A program made the position numbers and the translations under genes. The notes under the pieces are model-generated. The model was given only the letters and a program-made list of their open reading frames with translations. It ran no database searches and was not told where the DNA came from. 8,021 bases of DNA from Alphaproteobacteria bacterium. Its GTDB lineage: Bacteria; Pseudomonadota; Alphaproteobacteria; ATCC43930; CGMCC-115725. The DNA is taken from contig VAZT01000220.1 in the NCBI GenBank assembly GCA_005884825.1, forward strand, positions 1 through 8,021, written 5' to 3'. This document shows, piece after piece, positions 6,216 through 8,021 of this stretch. Within the stretch, counting starts at the first letter, position 1. Each line of letters opens with the position of its first letter.

Positions 6216-7115
6216 TCACCGGGTCGGGACCGGCCTTTCCCCGTGATAGTCGTAGAAACCACGGCTCGCCTTACGGCCGAGCCAGCCGGCCTCGACATAT
6301 TTCACCAGCAGCGGACAAGGCCGATACTTGCTGTCGGCGAGCCCCTCATAGAGCACCTGCATGACCGACAGGCAGGTGTCGAGGCCGATGAAGTCGGCGA
6401 GCTCGAGCGGCCCCATCGGGTGATTGGCGCCGAGCTTCATCGCGGTGTCGATTGCCTCGACGGACCCCACCCCCTCGTAGAGCGTGTAGACCGCCTCGTT
6501 GATCATCGGCAGCAGAATGCGGTTGACGATAAACGCCGGAAAATCCTCGGCCGCGACCGGGGTCTTGCCGAGCCTCAGGGCGAGTTCGCGCGTCGCCGCA
6601 AAGGTTTCTTCATCGGTGGCGATCCCGCGAATCAGCTCGACGAGGCTCATCGCCGGCACCGGGTTCATAAAGTGCATGCCGATGAACTTGCCGGGCCGGT
6701 CGGTCGCCGAGGCGAGCCTGGTAATGGAGATCGACGACGTGTTGGTAGCGATCAGCGTATCGGGCTTCAGGGCCGGGGTCAGCTTCTTGAAGATCTCGCG
6801 CTTGATCTCTTCCTTCTCGGTTGCCGCTTCGATCACCATCCCGCACTCGGCGAACAGCGCGTAATCGAGCCCCATTTGAATTCGAGCGAGCGCGGCGTCT
6901 TTGTCTTCTTCCCGGATCGTGCCGCGGGCAACCTGGCGCGCCAAGTTGCGCTCGATCGCCTGTCGCCCGCGTAGCAGCGCTTCCTCGTTGATGTCGACCA
7001 CGACCACGTCGATGCCGGCGAGCGCGCACACATGGGCGATGCCGCCGCCCATCTGCCCGGCACCGACGATGCCGATCCGGCGCAGCCCTTCGAGCGAGGT
7101 CGGAGCCGCGCTCAC
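6216..7115 (-). CDS. hbd: 3-hydroxybutyryl-CoA / 3-hydroxyacyl-CoA dehydrogenase
   Basis: NAD(P)-dependent cytoplasmic enzyme, 299 residues, that interconverts (S)-3-hydroxyacyl-CoA (typically 3-hydroxybutyryl-CoA) and the 3-ketoacyl-CoA in fatty-acid/butanoate metabolism. The N-terminal Rossmann fold has GAGQMG (18-23), and Asp41 at the end of strand 2 suggests NAD preference. The central part carries ATNTSSIS (123-130) and the catalytic His148 in GMHFMNP, with Glu160 as the probable partner and Asn198 in IVNR. The C-terminal domain contains NHPMGPLELADFIGLD (231-246) and GRKASRGFYDY. The length is typical of monofunctional Hbd/PaaH-type enzymes, with no hydratase domain. The start is GTG 7115, overlapping the etfA stop by 4 bp (GTGA), with no clear Shine-Dalgarno; the first ATG (residue 22) would destroy the nucleotide motif. 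Coupling to etfA fits a role in acyl-CoA oxidation. The exact chain length is not shown. Confidence 0.95.
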   Translation of the reverse strand: MSAAPTSLEGLRRIGIVGAGQMGGGIAHVCALAGIDVVVVDINEEALLRGRQAIERNLARQVARGTIREEDKDAALARIQMGLDYALFAECGMVIEAATEKEEIKREIFKKLTPALKPDTLIATNTSSISITRLASATDRPGKFIGMHFMNPVPAMSLVELIRGIATDEETFAATRELALRLGKTPVAAEDFPAFIVNRILLPMINEAVYTLYEGVGSVEAIDTAMKLGANHPMGPLELADFIGLDTCLSVMQVLYEGLADSKYRPCPLLVKYVEAGWLGRKASRGFYDYHGERPVPTR

Positions 7116-8020
7116 TTGCGGCGCTCGAGCTCGTCTGCGAGCTCGGGGAGGATCTTGAACATATCGCCGACCAGGCCGTAATCGGCAATCTGAAATATCG
7201 GCGCTTCTTCATCTTTATTGATTGCGACGATGACTTTCGAATCTTTCATCCCGGCTAGGTGTTGGATGGCGCCGGAAATACCGACGGCGATGTAGAGTTC
7301 AGGCGCGACGATTTTGCCGGTCTGGCCGACCTGGTAATCATTAGGGACAAAACCGGCGTCGACGGCGGCGCGCGAGGCGCCGACCGCGGCACCGAGCTTG
7401 TCGGCGACCGTTTCCAACAAATGGAAATTCTCTCCGGATTGCATGCCCCGACCGCCTGAGATGATAATGCGGGCACTAGTCAGCTCGGGCCTCTCCGATT
7501 TCGACAGCTCCGCTCCGACAAACTCCGACAGCCCCGTTTCACCCGCCGTCTCCACCGGCTCGATCGCCGCCGAGCCTCCCGTCGCCTCGACCGGCGGGAA
7601 CGCTGTGCCGCGGACTGTGATGACCTTGATCGGGTCCCGGGATTGCACGGTCGCGAGCGCATTGCCGGCATAGATCGGGCGCACGAACGTGTCCGGCGAC
7701 ACAACCGCGCTGATGTCCGACAGTTGCATCACATCGAGCAGCGCCGCCACCCTCGGCATCAAATTCTTGCCGGAGGTCGTCGCCGTGGCCAGCAGATGCG
7801 AATAATGCTCGGCGAGCTTGACGACGAGCGGCGCGACATTCTCGGCGAGCCCGTGCTCGTAGGCGGCGTCCTCGGCGAGCAGCACCTTTCTCCCTCCGGC
7901 GATCTTGGCGGCGGCCTCGGCCACGGCGCGGCAATCCTTGCCGGCCACTAGAATGTCCACCTCACCGGTGGCGATTTCGTTTGCGGCCGCCACCGCGTTG
8001 AAGGTGGCGGGCTTCAGCGC
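7112..8020 (-). CDS. etfA: electron transfer flavoprotein alpha subunit (5' end outside window)
   Basis: FAD-binding alpha subunit of the ETF heterodimer. ETF takes electrons from acyl-CoA dehydrogenases and passes them to ETF-ubiquinone oxidoreductase. 302 residues are visible; only about the first 10 appear to be missing, since the frame remains open to the edge and the visible part begins ALKPATFNAV. Counting from that alanine, the C-terminal FAD domain shows SGGRG (178-182), GASRAAVDAGF (with S206, R207), QVGQTGK (220-226), VGISGAIQH (236-244), N258 in INKD, and D276. These match by order and spacing the FAD-contacting residues of human ETFA (R249, Q262, T266, H286, N300, D318). The beta subunit gene (etfB) is expected just beyond 8021, as usual in alphaproteobacteria, but is not visible. 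The stop overlaps the dehydrogenase start. Confidence 0.97.
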   Translation of the reverse strand, partial: ALKPATFNAVAAANEIATGEVDILVAGKDCRAVAEAAAKIAGGRKVLLAEDAAYEHGLAENVAPLVVKLAEHYSHLLATATTSGKNLMPRVAALLDVMQLSDISAVVSPDTFVRPIYAGNALATVQSRDPIKVITVRGTAFPPVEATGGSAAIEPVETAGETGLSEFVGAELSKSERPELTSARIIISGGRGMQSGENFHLLETVADKLGAAVGASRAAVDAGFVPNDYQVGQTGKIVAPELYIAVGISGAIQHLAGMKDSKVIVAINKDEEAPIFQIADYGLVGDMFKILPELADELERRK

Positions 8021-8021
8021 G

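Noticed and set aside
6164..6364. Short + strand frame (66 aa) starting in the intergenic gap
   Set aside because: Most of it runs antisense to the dehydrogenase gene, it has no ribosome binding site or recognisable motif, and its composition looks like a shadow frame.

Overview
The window is GC-rich, densely coded bacterial DNA. The families point to an alphaproteobacterium, most likely of the Rhizobiales (Bradyrhizobium/Rhodopseudomonas-like). These are Tat-exported CUT1 solute-binding proteins, an HNH protein of the type common in alphaproteobacteria, and an etfA-hbd pair. The assignment rests on family recognition only; no database search was run.

Left part, + strand (1-5482): a sugar-type (CUT1) ABC importer locus with duplicated parts. 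It opens with the 3' part of a MalG-type permease (2-775). After a 103-bp gap holding a plausible sigma70-like promoter come two tandem, closely related solute-binding proteins (879-2252 and 2270-3643). A MalF-type permease (3651-4565) and a MalG-type permease (4562-5482) follow. The last four genes are tightly packed (17-bp gap, 7-bp gap, 4-bp overlap) and look like one transcription unit. The cut-off permease is a paralogue of the last one, so the locus seems to have grown by tandem duplication. No ATP-binding subunit is present; it must lie upstream of position 1 or elsewhere. The substrate cannot be read from the sequence.

Right part, - strand (5541-8021, read right to left): electron-transfer flavoprotein alpha subunit (etfA, cut by the right edge), then a 3-hydroxyacyl/3-hydroxybutyryl-CoA dehydrogenase whose GTG start overlaps the etfA stop (GTGA). 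After 111 bp comes a small HNH-nuclease-family protein. etfA and hbd belong to fatty-acid/butanoate-type acyl-CoA oxidation. The HNH gene is probably functionally unrelated. It converges on the transporter operon across a 58-bp gap with a small GC hairpin.

I see no RNA gene, CRISPR array, insertion sequence or obviously new system. The most notable points are the stepwise duplicated transporter, with binding proteins that diverge in probable ligand-contact segments, and the altered C-terminal tail of the upstream permease.
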